This document shows positions 1 to 11,125 of a stretch of 64,000 nt of DNA, in pieces. Both the position numbers and the translations under genes were made by a program. Origin of the DNA: Streptomyces sp. NBC_01481 (GTDB taxonomy: Bacteria; Actinomycetota; Actinomycetes; Streptomycetales; Streptomycetaceae). The DNA is taken from positions 997,501 through 1,061,500 of the forward strand of contig NZ_JAPEPT010000002.1 of the NCBI RefSeq assembly GCF_026339995.1, in the 5' to 3' direction. Every line of letters begins with the position of its first letter. The first letter of the stretch is position 1. The notes beneath the pieces were generated by a model. The model ran no database searches, was not told where the DNA came from, and saw only the letters and a program-made list of their open reading frames with translations.

Positions 1-2239
<2,239 letters not shown>

Positions 2240-2329
2240 AGTTGCTCGCGTCCACTGTGTCAGTTCTGAAGTAACGAACTGTCGAGTCCCCCATTGGCCG
2301 GGGGATTCCGGAATCGATAACTTCACAGT

Positions 2330-2448
2330 GTTTCGGTGGTCATTGCGTCAGGGAAACGCCCGGTTACATTCCGAACCCGGAAGCTAAGCCTTTCAGCGCC
2401 GATGGTACTGCAGGGGGGACCCTGTGGGAGAGTAGGACGCCGCCGAAC
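2330..2448 (+). rRNA. rrf: 5S ribosomal RNA
   Basis: A 119-base 5S rRNA. It starts at GTTTCGGTGG and ends at CCGCCGAAC, so the two ends pair to form helix I. The internal CCGAACCCGGAAGCTAAGCC segment is typical of Streptomyces 5S. It follows the 23S gene after a spacer of about 90 bases that holds a C/G-rich hairpin (near 2288-2305) and no tRNA. Confidence 0.97.
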
Positions 2449-2462
2449 AATTATTGTGGGAG

Positions 2463-2491
2463 AGCCCCGCACCTTCTGGTGCGGGGCTTTT
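2463..2491 (+). terminator. rRNA operon intrinsic terminator
   Basis: A perfect GC-rich hairpin (AGCCCCGCACC, loop TTCT, GGTGCGGGGCT) followed by TTTT lies 15 bases after the 5S gene. It is the best-formed intrinsic terminator in the window and closes the rRNA transcription unit before the GNAT gene. Confidence 0.93.
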
Positions 2492-2577
2492 CTGCGTTCA
2501 GGGCCTGATGTCACTCGACTGTCTCTCGCGGCGATACCGCGTTGCTCAGTGGCGGGCGGCGCCGTCAGTATCGGGGG

Positions 2578-3126
2578 ATGGACTATGTGATTCGACCCGT
2601 ACGCGCCGAGGAGTGGGCCAAGGCCCGGGGGCTGCGGCTCTCCGCCCTGCAGGACCCCGCCGCGCCCATCGCCTTTCTGGAGACGTACGAGCACGCCGTC
2701 GAGCGGCCCGACGGGTTCTGGCAGGACCGAACGGCGACCGCTGCGGAAGGGGTCGCGGCGCAGCAGTTCATCGCCGAGGCGCCGGACGGGCGGTGGGACG
2801 GGACGCTCACCGCGCTCGTCGAACGGCCCGCCGGCGAGGTGCGGTTCGGGGAGGCCGCGAAGACCGACCAGACGCATCTGGTCGGTGTGTTCGTACGACC
2901 CGAGGCGCGGGGGGCGGGGGTGGCCGATGCGCTGTTCCGGGCGGCTCTGGACTGGTCATGGGAACTTGCCGGGCCGCCGGTAAAGCGCGTCCGGCTGTAC
3001 GTGCACGAGCGCAATGAGCGGGCCGCGGCGTTCTACCGGCGGTTCGGGTTCGTGGCGAGCGGGGACTCCGTGCCCGTGCCGGGCGATGACACGGCACGAG
3101 AGCTGGAGCTGGAGATCCTGCGGTAG
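2578..3126 (+). CDS. GNAT family N-acetyltransferase
   Basis: A 182-aa single-domain GCN5-related acetyltransferase. The acetyl-CoA motif A is at residues 104-116 (VFVRPEARGAGVA), followed by the C-terminal ERNERAAAFYRRFGF segment typical of the fold. The start chosen is the ATG after a GGGGG tract; an in-frame start 12 codons upstream would add an untypical tail. Substrate unknown: the fold acts on amines, including protein N-termini, amino acids and antibiotics. It lies directly downstream of the rRNA terminator and converges on cmdA with a 17-base gap. Confidence 0.88.
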   Translation: MDYVIRPVRAEEWAKARGLRLSALQDPAAPIAFLETYEHAVERPDGFWQDRTATAAEGVAAQQFIAEAPDGRWDGTLTALVERPAGEVRFGEAAKTDQTHLVGVFVRPEARGAGVADALFRAALDWSWELAGPPVKRVRLYVHERNERAAAFYRRFGFVASGDSVPVPGDDTARELELEILR

Positions 3127-3143
3127 GAGGCCGCGGACGGCGG

Positions 3144-4925
3144 CTACTGCGGGAGCGGCTCCGGCCAGCGGGCGCGGGCCTGTTCGGCGGAGCGGAGCAG
3201 GACCAGGGTCGGAAGTCCCTGGTCCTGACCGGTTGCCAGCAGCTCCGGCAGCCGGGGAAGCGGAGCCACCGCTGCGACGTCGTCGAGGACGAGCGTCATT
3301 GGTGGGTCGAGCCGACCGTCGGATGACCGTGCGGCCATGCGGCGGCCGTGCTCGACCACGTCTGAAGCCAGTGCGGTGAGCAGTGGCATCGCGCCTGGGT
3401 GGGTTCTGGGGTCCTCGATGGACTCACCCACCAGATAAAGGGTGCCCCCTTCGTTTACGAATGATTCCAAGGTGAGCGAATCCGTTCGATTCGGGGTGCA
3501 CGCCTCGCGGATGTGGATCGAGGACAGGGACGAGAGGGCGCGTACGACCAACTGCTGGGCGATCTCCCGGCGTTCGGGGTGGGCGGTGAGCGCGGACTCC
3601 AGGAGGCCTGCGAGACCGGAGGTGGCCTTGGGGTGCGTACGGAGGATGCGTACGGCGTCATGGGCGCTGCCGCCCTGGGCCCAGCGGTGGAGCTGCTTGA
3701 ACGGGCGTCCGTCCACGGCCGCCGCGTGGAGCCAGCAGCGCAGGAGCGTTTCGGCAGTGTCGGCCATGGTGGCGTCGAGGAGGGCGCGGGGACGGACGGG
3801 GGCGAGGAGGGCGGTCGCGCGTTCCTGCGCCGTGGCGGGGTCCTCGCAGTGCGCGGTGGGGGACCAGTGGAGGCGGGCCGGGGTGTCGCACAGGTGCCCG
3901 GGGTCGTAGACGAGGACGGGGCCGAGCTTGGCCCGGGCGTCCTTCGTCTCGGCCCAGACAGTGGGGTCGGAGGTGACGACGAGGGCGGGGCCTTGGGCGT
4001 CGAAGACGGCCTGGACGGTTGAGGGGCGGCGGGTCGCGGGGTCGCCGTAGAGGAGCCGGGCGGGGCGGGTGGTGCGGGGGGCGGGGACGTTGGTTCCTGT
4101 GGCCGCCCCGGTGCCGGTGGGGTCCTGCCCGCCCGCCCGGTCGGGACCCGCGGTCCCGTGGGGCGGGGTCGCGGCTGCGCCGCCGCCCTGACCGGCGGGC
4201 CGCCCGGTGTCGCCGGGTGCCCCTGAGTCGGGCTCCTGGGCGTTGCCCGCGTACGCCTCCGCGCCTGCTCCGCGGACGCTCGACGGGACGTGCCCGCCCA
4301 GCTGTTGGGTGTTGCCTGGGTACGGACTCGCGGCTGCGCCGCCGACTGCGGTGGGGGCGCCGGGCTCCTGGGTCTTCCCCGCATACGCGTCCCTCGCCGC
4401 GTGCCGGCCGGGGGCCGGGGTCGCGTACGCGCCGCTGCTGCCCGTGTCCTGTTCCCACCCCGTCCCGCCGCGACCGCGCTCGCCGTGTCTCGACTCCGCC
4501 CGGGGGTCGGGCTGTTGGGCGTGGCCCCCGTACGCGCCTCTCGCGCGGTCGCTGCCCGCCGCCCTCGACCGGCGGACCGCGCGCCAGCGTGCCAGCGTGC
4601 CCAGGGCGAAGATCGTGAGGACCACCAGGATCATCAGCTCGCCGATCGCCAGGCCCCAGAACAGCCCGTAGCCCGAGAGCTCCGCCGACGGGGTCTCCGG
4701 CCACGCCGCAGCGAGGTCGTGCGGTTTGGACGCCAGCGCGCGCATCGCGAGTGGCGTGTTGGCGAAGGTGACGCCCGTCGGCCACGCGCCGTGGGACAGG
4801 ACGCCCGCCAGGCCCGTGGCCGTCCAGACCAGCAGTGTCAGGCCGAGCAGGAAGGCGAGCAGGCCGACCAACAGGCCGTCCGGGATGCCTCGTTCCTCTT
4901 CGTGCCGGTACCGACGGTCGCGCAT
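3144..4925 (-). CDS. cmdA: CmdA: membrane-anchored VirD4/TraG-like protein with degenerate ATPase domain
   Basis: A 593-aa protein, last gene of the six-gene minus-strand operon. Two membrane segments lie at residues about 17-42 and 86-111. A long Gly/Pro-rich linker (about 120-285) carries four imperfect copies of a motif like AYAGNAQEP (131, 180, 201, 224). The C-terminal part resembles the RecA-like domain of conjugative coupling proteins: a Walker-B-like strand is at 542-549 (PMTLVLDD), but where the P-loop should be there is QGPALVVTSDP with no GKT/S. The protein stops shortly after the sensor strand, earlier than usual coupling proteins. Its ATG is one base after the cmdB stop. By memory it corresponds to S. 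coelicolor CmdA (SCO4126), a membrane protein of the operon needed for normal sporulation. Confidence 0.8.
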   Translation of the reverse strand: MRDRRYRHEEERGIPDGLLVGLLAFLLGLTLLVWTATGLAGVLSHGAWPTGVTFANTPLAMRALASKPHDLAAAWPETPSAELSGYGLFWGLAIGELMILVVLTIFALGTLARWRAVRRSRAAGSDRARGAYGGHAQQPDPRAESRHGERGRGGTGWEQDTGSSGAYATPAPGRHAARDAYAGKTQEPGAPTAVGGAAASPYPGNTQQLGGHVPSSVRGAGAEAYAGNAQEPDSGAPGDTGRPAGQGGGAAATPPHGTAGPDRAGGQDPTGTGAATGTNVPAPRTTRPARLLYGDPATRRPSTVQAVFDAQGPALVVTSDPTVWAETKDARAKLGPVLVYDPGHLCDTPARLHWSPTAHCEDPATAQERATALLAPVRPRALLDATMADTAETLLRCWLHAAAVDGRPFKQLHRWAQGGSAHDAVRILRTHPKATSGLAGLLESALTAHPERREIAQQLVVRALSSLSSIHIREACTPNRTDSLTLESFVNEGGTLYLVGESIEDPRTHPGAMPLLTALASDVVEHGRRMAARSSDGRLDPPMTLVLDDVAAVAPLPRLPELLATGQDQGLPTLVLLRSAEQARARWPEPLPQ

Positions 4926-4926
4926 G

Positions 4927-6342
4927 TCATGCCACCGTCGACTCGGAGGACTCGTCCAGCTGCTGCTGCCGCTCGATCAGGGCCGCGCGCTGCTCCGCCT
5001 CCCATTCCGCGGCCGCCACGTCCTCGGGCAACGCAGGCCCCGACGACTCCGTCATCGCCCGGTCGGTGAAGACGAGTGGTCGCTCCGCCTCCGTCACCAG
5101 GTGTTTGACCACCTGGACATTGCCGTTGACGTCCCAGACCGCGATACCCGGGGTCAGGGTCGGGATGATTTCCACGGCCCAGCGCGGAAGCCCCAGGACG
5201 CGGCCCGTCGCTCTCGCCTCGTCCGCCTTCTGGGCGTAGATCGTCCTTGTGGACGCCATCTTGAGGATGGCCGCCGCTTCTCTCGCGGCCGCGCCGTCCA
5301 CCACGTCCGAGAGGTGGTGGACGACCGCCACGAACGAGAGACCCAGGCGGCGGCCGAACTTCAGCAGCCGCTGGAAGAGCTGGGCCACGAACGGCGAGTT
5401 GATGATGTGCCAGGCCTCCTCGACCAGGAAGATCCGCTTCTTCCGGTCCGGACGGATCCAGGTGTGTTCGAGCCACACCCCCACGATCGCCATCAGGATC
5501 GGCATCGCGATGGAGTTCCGGTCGATGTGGGAGAGGTCGAAGACGATCAGTGGCGCGTCCAGGTCGATGCCGACCGTCGTCGGGCCGTCGAACATGCCCC
5601 GCAGGTCACCGTCGACCAGCCGGTCCAGTACGAGTGCGACATCCAGGCCCCAGGCCCGTACGTCGTCTATGTCGACGTTCATCGCCTCCGCCGACTCCGG
5701 CTCCGGGTGGCGCAGCTGATCCACGATGTCGGTCAGCACCGGCTGACGTTCGACGATCGTCTCGTTGACGTACGCGTGCGCCACCTTCAGCGCGAAGCCG
5801 GAGCGCTCGTCCAGGCCGTGCCCCATCGCGACCTCGATGATCGTCCTCAGGAGCGCCAGCTGGCCGGTCGTCGTGATCGCCGGGTCCAGCGGGTTGAGGC
5901 GGATGCCGCCGTCCAGCGCCGTCATCGGGTCGAGCCGGATGGGAGTTATCCCCAGCTCCTGGGCGATGAGATTCCACTCGCCCACTCCGTCCTCGCCCTG
6001 CGCGTCCAGCACGACCACCTGACGGTCGCGGAAGCGCAACTGCCGCAGGACGTACGTCTTCTCGAGCGCCGACTTGCCGTTTCCGGACTCGCCGAGGACC
6101 AGCCAGTGAGGGGCCGGCAGCTGCTGGCCGTACAGCTGGAAGGGGTCGTAGATGTAGCCCTTTCCGCTGTACACCTCACGGCCGATGATCACGCCCGAGT
6201 CGCCGAGGCCCGGAGCCGCGGTGGGCAGGTACACGGCCTGTGCCTGGCCCGTCGACGTACGTACCGGCAGTCGGGTCGACTCCACCTTCCCGAAGAGGAA
6301 GGAGGTGAAGGCATCCGTGAAGACGGACAGCGGATCTCGCAT
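4927..6342 (-). CDS. cmdB: CmdB: VirB4-like membrane-associated ATPase
   Basis: A 471-aa ATPase. The Walker A is at residues 84-91 (GESGNGKS), and the VirB4/TraC-type Walker B is at 304-311 (IFLVEEAW). The overall fold is that of the energising ATPase of type IV secretion systems, but it lacks the long N-terminal domain of classical VirB4 (about 800 aa), which here seems to be a separate gene, cmdC. It lies 18 bases after cmdC with a GAGAGGG ribosome site and 1 base before cmdA, so it is clearly co-transcribed. S. coelicolor CmdB (SCO4127) was described as membrane-located, with its ATPase domain essential for function; identity here is by gene order and protein type. Confidence 0.88.
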   Translation of the reverse strand: MRDPLSVFTDAFTSFLFGKVESTRLPVRTSTGQAQAVYLPTAAPGLGDSGVIIGREVYSGKGYIYDPFQLYGQQLPAPHWLVLGESGNGKSALEKTYVLRQLRFRDRQVVVLDAQGEDGVGEWNLIAQELGITPIRLDPMTALDGGIRLNPLDPAITTTGQLALLRTIIEVAMGHGLDERSGFALKVAHAYVNETIVERQPVLTDIVDQLRHPEPESAEAMNVDIDDVRAWGLDVALVLDRLVDGDLRGMFDGPTTVGIDLDAPLIVFDLSHIDRNSIAMPILMAIVGVWLEHTWIRPDRKKRIFLVEEAWHIINSPFVAQLFQRLLKFGRRLGLSFVAVVHHLSDVVDGAAAREAAAILKMASTRTIYAQKADEARATGRVLGLPRWAVEIIPTLTPGIAVWDVNGNVQVVKHLVTEAERPLVFTDRAMTESSGPALPEDVAAAEWEAEQRAALIERQQQLDESSESTVA

Positions 6343-6360
6343 GGCGGACTGCCCTCTCGT

Positions 6361-7920
6361 TCAGCGTCGGATGCCGGTCGCGAACGGCAAGGTGTTCACA
6401 AAGGCACGGTGGTGCTCGCGGTCGCACCACTCCAGCTTGAGATACGACTTGCCGGCCGATGCCCTGATCGTCCGCTTGTCGCGTGCCAGCGCCTCCGGCG
6501 ACCGCGAAGACACTGTGATGTACCCGACAAGATTGACACCTGCCGCACCGCTGGCGAGATCTTCACCCCTCTGGTCGAGCCGACCGTGCGCGGCGATGTC
6601 GCGCGGGTCGACGGTCCGGTTCATCTTGGCGGCGCGGCTCGCGTCCGCCTCGTCGTTCGTCTTCTCGGTGAGCATCCGCTCGATGGCGACCTCGGTGGGC
6701 TCCAGGTCCATGCAGACCGCGACCGTACGGATCACGTCGGGGGTGTGAACGAGCAGCGGTGCCAGGAAGTTCACGCCGACCGGAGTCATCGGCCACTCCT
6801 TCACCCAGGCGGTGGAGTGGCACCAGGGCGCGCGGGTGGAGGACTCGCGGGTCTTCGCCTGGAGATAGGTGGGCTGCATGGCGTCGAGCTCGGCGGGCCA
6901 GGCGTTCCGCTTCGTCATCGCCTGGATGTGGTCGATGGGGTGGTCCGGGTCGTACATCGAGTGGACCAGCGAGGCGAGCCGGCCCTGGCCGAGCGGCTGG
7001 CGGACCCGGATGTCGGCCTCCGCGAGGCGGGCGCAGATGTCGGTGAGCTCGCGGGCCATGACGACGGCGAGACCGGCGTCCTTGTCCAGCTTGCGCGCCC
7101 CCGAACCGGTGGAGTGCCGGGCGGCACGGGCCATGGCATGGGCCTCGGCGGCCAGTTCGCGGGAGTAGTGCATGCAGGCGACGAGATACGCGCGGTGCTG
7201 CTCGCTCGACGTCGACACCATGGACTGGAGCTGTTCGTACGAATCACGCAGCCAGCCGGGCGACTGCTGGTCGCCGCGCTGGGCGACGTCCTTGGCATGC
7301 GCGTCGGGGTCGGCGGGCAGGGTGCGGGCGAGCATCTGAAGGCGGGTCACGAAGCCGTCGCCGTTGGCCACATGCTTGAGCAGCGTGCCGAAACGGTCGA
7401 CCAGGGCCTCCTGGTCCTCGCTGTCGCGCAGTCCGACGCCCGGGCCCTCGATCTCGATGGCGGCGGTGACGGTACGGCGGTCGGCGTGCAGCAGCACGGC
7501 GATCTCGTCGGGGCCGAAGGGAGCGGCGAGCCAGTTGATGCGGCCGATGCCGGGGGGCGGGCCGATCTCGATCTCACGGCCGTCGAGGCGGATGCCCGCC
7601 TCTGCGGCGGAGGAACGGTAGAGGGTGCCCCGGCGCAGGGTGCGCTTGTAGCTGCGGTTGATCTCGTACCACTTGTAGAAGGTGCGGTGCTTGTACGGCA
7701 CGTACACGGCGGCGAGAGCGAGGAGCGGGAAGCCCATCAAGAGCACGATCCGCAGGGACAGGACGGGGACAAGCAGCCCGCTCATCATGCCGAGGAACGC
7801 GCCGGCGATGATCAGGGCGATCTCGCCGGTCTCGCGGTTCTTGCCGACGATCGCGTTCGGCCGGGCGCGGCCGATCAGATACGTACGGCGGGGCGTGATC
7901 GGTTGGGACTGGGTCGTCAA
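6361..7920 (-). CDS. cmdC: CmdC: SCO6880-family protein with PrgI-like N-terminus
   Basis: A 519-aa protein beginning at a TTG whose last two bases are shared with the cmdD stop (TTGA overlap); an exceptionally strong AGGAGGTGGAGGG site sits just upstream and supports that start. Residues about 28-68 form two adjacent membrane helices, followed by a basic segment (YKWYEINRSYKRTLRR) and a large soluble domain. This arrangement resembles the PrgI/VirB3-like membrane part fused to the VirB4 N-terminal domain seen in Gram-positive type IV systems. No nucleotide-binding motif is visible. Probably the membrane adaptor for the CmdB ATPase (inference). Confidence 0.82.
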   Translation of the reverse strand: MTTQSQPITPRRTYLIGRARPNAIVGKNRETGEIALIIAGAFLGMMSGLLVPVLSLRIVLLMGFPLLALAAVYVPYKHRTFYKWYEINRSYKRTLRRGTLYRSSAAEAGIRLDGREIEIGPPPGIGRINWLAAPFGPDEIAVLLHADRRTVTAAIEIEGPGVGLRDSEDQEALVDRFGTLLKHVANGDGFVTRLQMLARTLPADPDAHAKDVAQRGDQQSPGWLRDSYEQLQSMVSTSSEQHRAYLVACMHYSRELAAEAHAMARAARHSTGSGARKLDKDAGLAVVMARELTDICARLAEADIRVRQPLGQGRLASLVHSMYDPDHPIDHIQAMTKRNAWPAELDAMQPTYLQAKTRESSTRAPWCHSTAWVKEWPMTPVGVNFLAPLLVHTPDVIRTVAVCMDLEPTEVAIERMLTEKTNDEADASRAAKMNRTVDPRDIAAHGRLDQRGEDLASGAAGVNLVGYITVSSRSPEALARDKRTIRASAGKSYLKLEWCDREHHRAFVNTLPFATGIRR

Positions 7921-9251
7921 CGCCCTCCACCTCCTGTGCTCTTGCGGTTGCTGTGCGGGGTGCTGGTGCTGGGACTGCTGCTACGGGGCGGGGGCGCGGC
8001 GGAGGGGACAGATCCGCCGCCGCCTCCCCCTGAGGAGGGCCGGCTGCTGTGGGCGGCCACGCCGCCGCTGATGGGGTTGGCTGGGCGCGGGGCGCTGTTG
8101 CCGCCTCCGTCGCCGCCGCCCTGGTTGCCGCGGCTGCTGTGGGTCTTGATGCCCTGGGAGACAAGGGCTGCGGGGGAACTGATCACGGCGGCCGCGGCGT
8201 TCTCGGCGCCGCTCTGGAAGCGGTTGTTGCGGGAGGCGACGATCTCGTCGCCGAAGCCGGGCACGAACCGGTAGATCATCGCCGAGGCGAAGATCGCGAG
8301 CAGGATGATCGCCAGCCCGGAGACCACGGCCGAGAAGGAATCGGGGCCCTTGTCGGCGGAGAGCGCGCCCGCGAGACCGAGGACGATCGCGATGACGGGC
8401 TTGACCAGAATGATCGCGATCATGATCCCGGCCCAGCGGCGGACGTGGCCCCACATGTTCTTGTCGACGAGCCCCGCGTAGACGACGACTCCGAGGAGCG
8501 CGCCGATGTAGAGCAGGACGGCGCGGATGAACAGCTCGAGGTAGAGAACACCCGCGGCGAGGATCGTGACGAGCGAGACGACGATCAGCATGATCGGCCC
8601 GCCGCCGATGTCGGTGCCCTTCTTCAGGGCGGCGGAGAAGTTCCCGAAGAACATGTCCGTCTGACCGCTGGTACCGCCGGCGATGACCTCGGTGACGCCG
8701 TCGGTGGCGGAGACGAGGGTGTAGAGGATCAGCGGGGTGAAGGCGGAGGCGAGGACGGTGAGCCAGAGGAAGCCGATGGCTTCGGAGATGGCGGTGGTGA
8801 GGGGGACACCGCGGATGGCGCGCTTGGCTACGGCGAGGAGCCACAGGACGAGGGTGAGGATCGTGGCCGCGGCGAAGACGATGGCGTACTGGGAGAGGAA
8901 GGCGGTGTTGGTGAAGTCGACGCTGGCGGTGGACTTCACGGCCTTGGAGAGGGTGTCGACGGTCCATACGGCGGCGTCGGCGCAGCCGCGGGCGAGGGAC
9001 GCGAGGGGGTCGAGGGCGTCGGCGGGGTCGGCGGGGCCGGAGCGTCGGGCTCCGCCGGGTTCGCCGTTGTCGCAGTAGTCCCGCGCGGGGCCGGCGATCA
9101 GCCCGCACGGGTTGTCGCTCCTGCTCGGCTTGGGCGTGGGAGGCGGTGTGGGCGCCGCGGCCGCGCGGGCTGCGAAAAGGAAGGCCGTCGTGTGGACGGC
9201 CGCCACCATCGTCAGGACTGAGCGCGCACGGGGGCGAGGGTTAACGGGCAT
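7917..9251 (-). CDS. cmdD: CmdD: TrbL/VirB6-like polytopic membrane protein
   Basis: A 444-aa protein. It has an N-terminal signal-like hydrophobic segment ending in AAAA, a Pro/Ser-rich stretch, six or so membrane helices between residues about 110 and 340, and a low-complexity Gly/Ser/Pro tail of about 90 residues with HSSR motifs. This is the layout of VirB6/TrbL channel components. The ATG at 9251, preceded by GGAGGG, is preferred to the in-frame ATG 14 codons upstream; it overlaps the cmdE stop by 11 bases, and the stop overlaps the cmdC start by 4. Translational coupling across the operon is likely. Confidence 0.83.
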   Translation of the reverse strand: MPVNPRPRARSVLTMVAAVHTTAFLFAARAAAAPTPPPTPKPSRSDNPCGLIAGPARDYCDNGEPGGARRSGPADPADALDPLASLARGCADAAVWTVDTLSKAVKSTASVDFTNTAFLSQYAIVFAAATILTLVLWLLAVAKRAIRGVPLTTAISEAIGFLWLTVLASAFTPLILYTLVSATDGVTEVIAGGTSGQTDMFFGNFSAALKKGTDIGGGPIMLIVVSLVTILAAGVLYLELFIRAVLLYIGALLGVVVYAGLVDKNMWGHVRRWAGIMIAIILVKPVIAIVLGLAGALSADKGPDSFSAVVSGLAIILLAIFASAMIYRFVPGFGDEIVASRNNRFQSGAENAAAAVISSPAALVSQGIKTHSSRGNQGGGDGGGNSAPRPANPISGGVAAHSSRPSSGGGGGGSVPSAAPPPRSSSPSTSTPHSNRKSTGGGGR

Positions 9252-10098
9252 ACGTGAACCCTCCGAATTCTTTGACCGCGTCAGCGATTTCATCGGACCC
9301 CGACACCGGGTTGTCTCCGGTGACCGGTGTCGGACCCGTCTTCTGGCTGGTCTCCAGGACCTTCCAGTCGGACCCGTTCCACTTCAGCTTCACGCTCACC
9401 GTGAACCAGCCGCTCGTCACCGGCTTGGTCGACTTCTCCCCGGTCAACCCGAACATGCCCACGCACCAGACGTCGACGTCTGCGGTCTCACCCTGGAACT
9501 TCTGGACCTTGGTGCCCGCCGGCAGGGTGCGATTGACGAAGGTCGACCCTGCAGGGGCACCGCCGTCGGCGGTCAAGCCGATCTGCGCGAGGAACGCCGG
9601 GGAGTAGTCGGCGTCGAATCCCGACTGGAGTTTGTCCAGCGTGCTGGCGTCGGCGACAGCAGCCACGATGTCGTGGCGACGAGCCTGGTTGAACATGCCG
9701 TCAGAACCGAGGGCAGCCGCGTAATTCGCCGCCGCGCTCTGCGCCCCCTGCTCATCCCTCGCGTACCCCGACGGAATCCCCCCGGCCTTCCCCTTAACCG
9801 GCTTCACCCCCGTCGCCGCCGTCGGCTCCGCCCCCGTCGCCGCCTCCGTGCCGCCGCCCGACGTGGTGTCGTCGCCTCCGCCCTGGTTGGCGAACGCGAT
9901 CGCAGCGATCAGAAGCACCACCACACCCACGACCGTGATCAGGGAGCGTGAGTTCCGCACGGGCCTGCGCGCGCCGCCGTACACGTCCGCGTCGCCGCCG
10001 CCGGGGAGTCTGGTGCGGGTCTGGCCCGATCCGCCGAAGCTCTCGTCCGGGCGGCCTCCCGGCTCGCCGCCGTGGCCGTGCTCGTCGCCGAGGCTCAT
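9241..10098 (-). CDS. cmdE: CmdE: single-pass membrane protein, VirB8-like
   Basis: A 285-aa protein. A hydrophilic cytoplasmic N-terminus of about 48 residues is followed by one membrane helix (NSRSLITVVGVVVLLIAAIAF), a Gly/Thr/Ala linker and an extracytoplasmic domain of about 170 residues. Size and topology fit the VirB8/TcpC assembly factors of type IV systems, which have an NTF2-like periplasmic domain; the sequence resemblance is too weak to be certain by eye. It lies between cmdF (186-base gap) and cmdD (overlap). Confidence 0.75.
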   Translation of the reverse strand: MSLGDEHGHGGEPGGRPDESFGGSGQTRTRLPGGGDADVYGGARRPVRNSRSLITVVGVVVLLIAAIAFANQGGGDDTTSGGGTEAATGAEPTAATGVKPVKGKAGGIPSGYARDEQGAQSAAANYAAALGSDGMFNQARRHDIVAAVADASTLDKLQSGFDADYSPAFLAQIGLTADGGAPAGSTFVNRTLPAGTKVQKFQGETADVDVWCVGMFGLTGEKSTKPVTSGWFTVSVKLKWNGSDWKVLETSQKTGPTPVTGDNPVSGSDEIADAVKEFGGFTYAR

Positions 10099-10284
10099 CT
10101 GGCGTACGCCCCCTCAACCGTTTGCAGTTCCGCGAAGTACGACGGGCGGTACGACGCGCGGTCCGACACGTAGTACGACGGTAGTCGTGCTGCTTCCCGC
10201 GTGGGCGTGGTGTGGTGACTCGACATCAGGGAGACGCAACCTCAAAGGGTGGGCCCGGGCACGCCCGGAGAGTACGGCGGGCGG

Positions 10285-10623
10285 CTAGACAGCCATCCCG
10301 TACACGATGGTGAACAAGGTCCCCAGTGACCCGATGATGAAGACGCCGGTCAGTCCGGCGACGATCAGCCCCTTGCCCTGCTCCGCGCTGAAAGTGTCGC
10401 GCAGCGCCGTCGCTCCGATGCGCTGCTTGGCCGCGCCCCAGATCGCGATGCCGAGGCAGAGGAGGATGGCAACGGCCATCACGACCTCGATCATCACTCG
10501 AGCTTCGTTCCCCAGGCTCCCGAAAGGCCCCCAGTTCGGGGCGATTCCGCCGATGATGGTGGTGATGTCGCCCTTTTCGGCTGCCAGGATCATGTAACTC
10601 ACCGCCCCTGTTGGGTTGTTCAT
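10285..10623 (-). CDS. cmdF: CmdF: small VirB2/TrbC-like membrane protein
   Basis: A 112-aa protein with two or three hydrophobic segments (about 10-30, 45-65 and 85-110) separated by a short basic loop (KQRIGA). This is the profile of VirB2/TrbC pilin-type or related small subunits encoded first in type IV operons. It is the promoter-proximal gene of the operon, with an AGGGGCAAGGGC site before the ATG. Matching by order to S. coelicolor cmdF (SCO4131), a predicted membrane protein; the pilin comparison is inference from size and topology. Confidence 0.75.
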   Translation of the reverse strand: MNNPTGAVSYMILAAEKGDITTIIGGIAPNWGPFGSLGNEARVMIEVVMAVAILLCLGIAIWGAAKQRIGATALRDTFSAEQGKGLIVAGLTGVFIIGSLGTLFTIVYGMAV

Positions 10624-10882
10624 TGCCCTTGCCCCTCGGCACGGGCCGTCGTTCTATCTTCGCTGATGAAATCGCCCGCGTAAGCCGACTTGGCCGGTCT
10701 CTTTACCCGATCTCCGAACGGATGACCGATCCTGCCGCCTTGACCTGTGACGGGGACGGACCGGTTCGAAGCGAGGGAGTGCGTATGGTCACTCTGTGTA
10801 TCACAGGGGGTGACTCCAGGCAATGACTGTCGTTGTTGCACCTTTGGGGCGGTGGGTCGTGGCCGAGCACAAGGGGGCGCAC
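10624..10882 (-). other. Intergenic region upstream of cmdF
   Basis: 259 bases between cmdF and the first DUF397 gene. It must contain the cmd operon promoter, but no convincing -35/-10 pair can be read. Short ORFs on both strands have no ribosome site or recognisable product. Confidence 0.4.
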
Positions 10883-11125
10883 TCAGGGGGTTGCGGGGCC
10901 TTGCCCGTCCAGCTCCGCGAAATGGTCGAACTCGCCCGCTCGGACGCCGAGTACGAAGGCGTCCCACTTCTTCCTCGTCGTTGTGACGACGTTCCCGGGA
11001 TCGCTGGTCTCGCGGAGGTGGACAAGGTCGTCGGGCCCGAAGGCGACTTCGATCCAGGGGCCGGGGCCCTCGGCGCCCTCGGGGGCGGCGCGGGCCCAGT
11101 GGAGGTCGGTGGGGACGTCAGCCAC
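10883..11125 (-). CDS. DUF397 domain protein (distal copy)
   Basis: An 80-aa acidic protein of the DUF397 family, with the conserved ETSDPGNVVTTTRKKWDAFV core. It starts at GTG and overlaps the preceding DUF397 gene by 8 bases. DUF397 proteins are small partners encoded next to XRE/DUF5753 regulators in Streptomyces, as in the whiJ-type loci, where the pair controls development; whether they bind the regulator here is inference. Confidence 0.85.
   Translation of the reverse strand: MADVPTDLHWARAAPEGAEGPGPWIEVAFGPDDLVHLRETSDPGNVVTTTRKKWDAFVLGVRAGEFDHFAELDGQGPATP

Noticed and set aside
4726..8274. 1182-aa plus-strand frame
   Set aside because: It is antisense to cmdA-cmdD. Composition is Arg/Gly/His-rich shadow coding with no domain, and the minus-strand genes have clear motifs and ribosome sites.
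3144..10623. Integrated conjugative element
   Set aside because: No relaxase, integrase, att site or flanking tRNA is present, and the gene order matches a conserved chromosomal locus.
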